Assembly: GCA_964467935.1 (NCBI GenBank) | Contig: CAYYKK010000217.1 | Coordinates: 1-12,589 of the forward strand | Direction: 5' to 3' | Origin: CAYYKK01 sp964467935 | GTDB taxonomy: Bacteria; Myxococcota_A; Polyangia; Polyangiales; Polyangiaceae | Length of the DNA stretch: 12,589 bases | Part shown: positions 10,803 to 12,589 of the stretch, piece by piece | Position numbering within the stretch: the first letter of the stretch is position 1 | How the letters are laid out: each line of letters opens with the position of its first letter | The notes under the pieces: generated by a model | The model's input: only the letters and a program-made list of their open reading frames with translations | Told to the model about the DNA's origin: nothing | Database searches by the model: none | Translations under genes and position numbers: made by a program

Positions 10803-10803
10803 G

Positions 10804-10817
10804 CGCGAGCCCTCGCG
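10804..10817. terminator. Small inverted repeat between convergent genes, possible bidirectional terminator
   Basis: CGCGAG-CC-CTCGCG fills most of the 19-nt gap between the mutase and homoserine dehydrogenase stop codons. A 6-bp stem that works on either strand is the right place for a shared terminator, but the 2-nt loop must open by at least one pair and there is no T-run. Confidence 0.3.
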
Positions 10818-10821
10818 AGCG

Positions 10822-12177
10822 TCACACGTCTTCGATGCGGATGAGCATCGGCGGTCGCGACAGGAAGCCGAAGCCGTCGATCCGCGAGAGCGCGGTCCGC
10901 ACGTCCGCCTCGCGCGCGAGGTGCGTGATCATGATCACCTCCGCCGCGTCCTCGGCGCCGCCCTCCGTGGTCTGGACGATCTGCTCGATGCTGACGCCGG
11001 CGTCGCCGAGCGCCCCGGCGAGCTTGCCCATCGTGCCCGGCCGATCCGCGACGGAGAAGCGCAGGTAGTAGCGCACGCGGGTCTCCCCCATCGGGTAGAG
11101 CGGCTTCTTGGCGATCGTGCGGCCGCGCGTCGAGAGCCCGGGGACGCCCGCGACGATCGAGCGCGCGACGTCGAGCATGTCGGCGACGACGCTCACCGCC
11201 GTCGGCATGTCACCGGCGCCGCGCCCGGAGAGCAGGCACGGGCCGAGGGCGCGCCCCTCGATCTTGATCGCGTTGAGCGCGCCCGAGACGTTGGTGAGCA
11301 CGCTGCTCTTGCGGATCAGGGCCGGGTGCGCGCGCAGCTCGACGCCCTCGGGTCGGGCTCGGCCGATGACGAGGTGCTTCACCGCGAAGCCGAAGCGATC
11401 CGCGAAGCGGATGTCGGCGGGCTCGAGGCGCGAGATCCCCTCGATCGAGATCTCTTGCTGCTCGGCGCGCGCGCCGAAGGCCAGCATCGCGAGCACGAGG
11501 AGCTTCTGAGCGGCGTCGAACCCCCCCACGTCGAGCGTCGGATCGGCCTCCGCGTAGCCCTTCTCTTGCGCCTCGCGGAGCGCGTCCCCGAACGCCTCGC
11601 CGCGCTCGGACATCTGCGTGAGGATGTAGTTGCTGGTGCCGTTGAGGATGCCGACGATCTCGGTCACTTCGTCGCTCGCGAACGCGTCGCGCAACGTGCG
11701 GATGATCGGGATGCCCCCGCCGACGGCCGCCTCGAAGGCGAGATCGACGCGGTGCTCGGCCGCCAGATCGAGCAGGTGCGGCCCCTTCTTCGCGAGGAGC
11801 GCCTTGTTCGCCGTGACGACGCTGCGGCCGCTCTCCAGCGCGGACTCGATGAGGTCGCCGGCGAGGCCCTCTCCTCCCATCACTTCGACGACGAGCTCGA
11901 TGGCGGGATCGTCGAGCACCGCGGCCGGATCCTTCGTGAGCAGCTCGGGAGGGCACTGATCCACGCGGGGCTTGTCGAGATCGCGCACGAGCACCTTGCG
12001 CACCTCGAGCGGCACGCCGACGCGCTCGCCGAAGTAGCGCGCGTTGTCCGCGAGCAGGCGCATGACGCCACCGCCGACGGTGCCGCAGCCGAGGAGGCCG
12101 ACGCCGATCGCGGCGCCTCCGCGCGGGCGACGTCGCTCTTTCATGCCGGGAGGTGGTGTGGAGCGGAGCTGAGCCAT
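10822..12177 (-). CDS. hom: Homoserine dehydrogenase with C-terminal ACT domain
   Basis: NAD(P)-dependent reduction of aspartate semialdehyde to homoserine, the branch point to threonine, methionine and isoleucine. 451 aa, stand-alone (no aspartokinase fused). Domains: Rossmann fold with IGVGLLGCGTVGGG (24-37), TANKALLAKKG, the substrate domain with GGGIPIIRTLRDAF and NGTSNYILTQM, and GYAEADPTLDVGGFDAAQKL, where D221 and K225 match catalytic Asp219/Lys223 of the yeast enzyme; then RYYLRFSVADRPGTMGKLAGALGDAGVSIEQI, an ACT domain at about residue 365-450, which in this family binds threonine for feedback inhibition. The start ATG 12177 is preceded by AGAAGAG about 4 nt upstream; ATG at codon 12 (12144) is possible and would remove a basic, Pro-rich lead of 11 residues. 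Either way about 20 residues precede the Rossmann strand. Not operonic here: convergent with the mutase and divergent from the sheath gene. Confidence 0.96.
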   Translation of the reverse strand: MAQLRSTPPPGMKERRRPRGGAAIGVGLLGCGTVGGGVMRLLADNARYFGERVGVPLEVRKVLVRDLDKPRVDQCPPELLTKDPAAVLDDPAIELVVEVMGGEGLAGDLIESALESGRSVVTANKALLAKKGPHLLDLAAEHRVDLAFEAAVGGGIPIIRTLRDAFASDEVTEIVGILNGTSNYILTQMSERGEAFGDALREAQEKGYAEADPTLDVGGFDAAQKLLVLAMLAFGARAEQQEISIEGISRLEPADIRFADRFGFAVKHLVIGRARPEGVELRAHPALIRKSSVLTNVSGALNAIKIEGRALGPCLLSGRGAGDMPTAVSVVADMLDVARSIVAGVPGLSTRGRTIAKKPLYPMGETRVRYYLRFSVADRPGTMGKLAGALGDAGVSIEQIVQTTEGGAEDAAEVIMITHLAREADVRTALSRIDGFGFLSRPPMLIRIEDV

Positions 12178-12217
12178 GAGGCTCTTCTACCGAAGCCTCG
12201 GTCGCGCGGGAAACTGG

Positions 12218-12223
12218 TATGCT
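12218..12223 (+). promoter_or_regulatory. Possible extended -10 promoter of the sheath-like gene
   Basis: TGGTATGCT carries an extended -10 (TG-N then TATGCT, 4 of 6 to TATAAT) 8 nt before ATG 12232, which itself has no Shine-Dalgarno. This would give a leaderless transcript. The -35 region is not recognisable. It sits in the 54-nt divergent spacer shared with hom. Confidence 0.35.
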
Positions 12224-12231
12224 GCCGCCCC

Positions 12232-12589
12232 ATGGCAGAGCGCGAAAAAGGCATCATGGGCGGCAGCATGAAGTTCGGCGTCAGCGAAGACGAGAACGTG
12301 CCGGAGGAGGTCGAGGGACCGCTCCTGCCGCTGCGCATCCTCGCCATCACGTCGCTCGTCCCGGACGCCGAGCACAACGCCGGCGCGAGCGCGCCCGAGG
12401 CGCCGCTCCGCATCGATCCGCACAACCCCGACGAGGTCTTCACGAAGCTGCGTCCGCGCGCGTCGATCGCGGTCGCGAGCGTGCTGCTCACGGGCACGCC
12501 CCTGCGCATCGAGATCGCGCCGCCCTGCCTGCAGCGCTTCCGCCCCGACGGGCCCGTCGCGGGGGTGAAGCTCCTGCGCTCCCTCCTCG
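12232..12589 (+). CDS. Type VI secretion sheath protein (TssB/VipA-like domain), 3'-truncated
   Basis: The first 119 codons of a gene running off the window. After about 28 polar residues it shows the TssB-type pattern: PLRILAITSLVPD, then PLRIDPHNPDEVFTKLRPR (cf. the DxDNFDEVxxxLxPR box), ASIAVASVLLTGTPLRIEI, and FRPDGPVAGVKLLRSLL, like the DFxPxxV...L..L helix that ends TssB. In the contractile sheath TssB pairs with TssC to wrap the Hcp tube and fire the needle. In myxobacteria this domain is often the N-terminus of a TssB-TssC fusion annotated as sheath large subunit; the missing 3' part decides that. Start choices in frame are ATG 12232, 12256 (after GAAAAAGG) and 12268; 12232 fits a leaderless -10. 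Similarity is by pattern, so the call is moderate; a related phage-tail-like sheath is the alternative. Confidence 0.6.
   Translation, partial: MAEREKGIMGGSMKFGVSEDENVPEEVEGPLLPLRILAITSLVPDAEHNAGASAPEAPLRIDPHNPDEVFTKLRPRASIAVASVLLTGTPLRIEIAPPCLQRFRPDGPVAGVKLLRSLL

Overview
The window is very GC-rich bacterial DNA, so every real gene casts long false ORFs in its other frames. A Hanks-type kinase with a long non-catalytic tail, a Myxococcus-like LexA box in front of a DnaE2 mutasome operon, and a TssB-like sheath gene of the kind seen in myxobacteria together suggest a member of Myxococcota, perhaps Polyangia. That assignment is an inference from gene content, not a measured phylogeny.

Layout. 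Positions 1-7353 are all on the minus strand. Reading in the direction of transcription (right to left): imuA (7353-6451), imuB (6454-4706), dnaE2/imuC (4709-1458), then, after a 65-nt gap, a serine/threonine protein kinase (1392 to beyond position 1). imuA/imuB and imuB/dnaE2 each overlap by 4 nt (ATGA and GTGA), so they form a translationally coupled SOS mutagenesis operon. A LexA-box-like palindrome overlaps the predicted -10 element directly in front of imuA. A divergent 156-nt spacer separates imuA from the plus-strand pair: a stand-alone biotin carboxylase (7510-8910) and a phospho-sugar mutase (9033-10802). These two are separated by a 28-bp near-perfect inverted repeat and two copies of GCGATCGC. 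Convergent to the mutase, with only 19 nt between, is homoserine dehydrogenase with a C-terminal ACT domain (12177-10822, minus). Divergent from it, 54 nt away, begins a type VI secretion sheath-like gene (12232, plus) that runs off the right edge.

How the genes work together. ImuA, ImuB and DnaE2 form the damage-inducible translesion mutasome: DnaE2 carries the catalytic aspartates, ImuB is a polymerase-like scaffold that lacks part of the Y-family active site and carries a clamp-binding-like motif, and ImuA is a RecA-like accessory with a degenerate P-loop. The kinase directly downstream may be co-transcribed but also has a possible promoter of its own. Biotin carboxylase (carboxylation of biotin for acyl-CoA carboxylases), the sugar mutase (hexose or pentose phosphate interconversion) and homoserine dehydrogenase (aspartate-family amino acids) are unrelated housekeeping genes. 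The sheath gene is probably the first gene of a type VI secretion locus lying outside the window. No tRNA, rRNA, CRISPR array, insertion sequence or integrase was seen, and there is no gene-free stretch over 300 bases.
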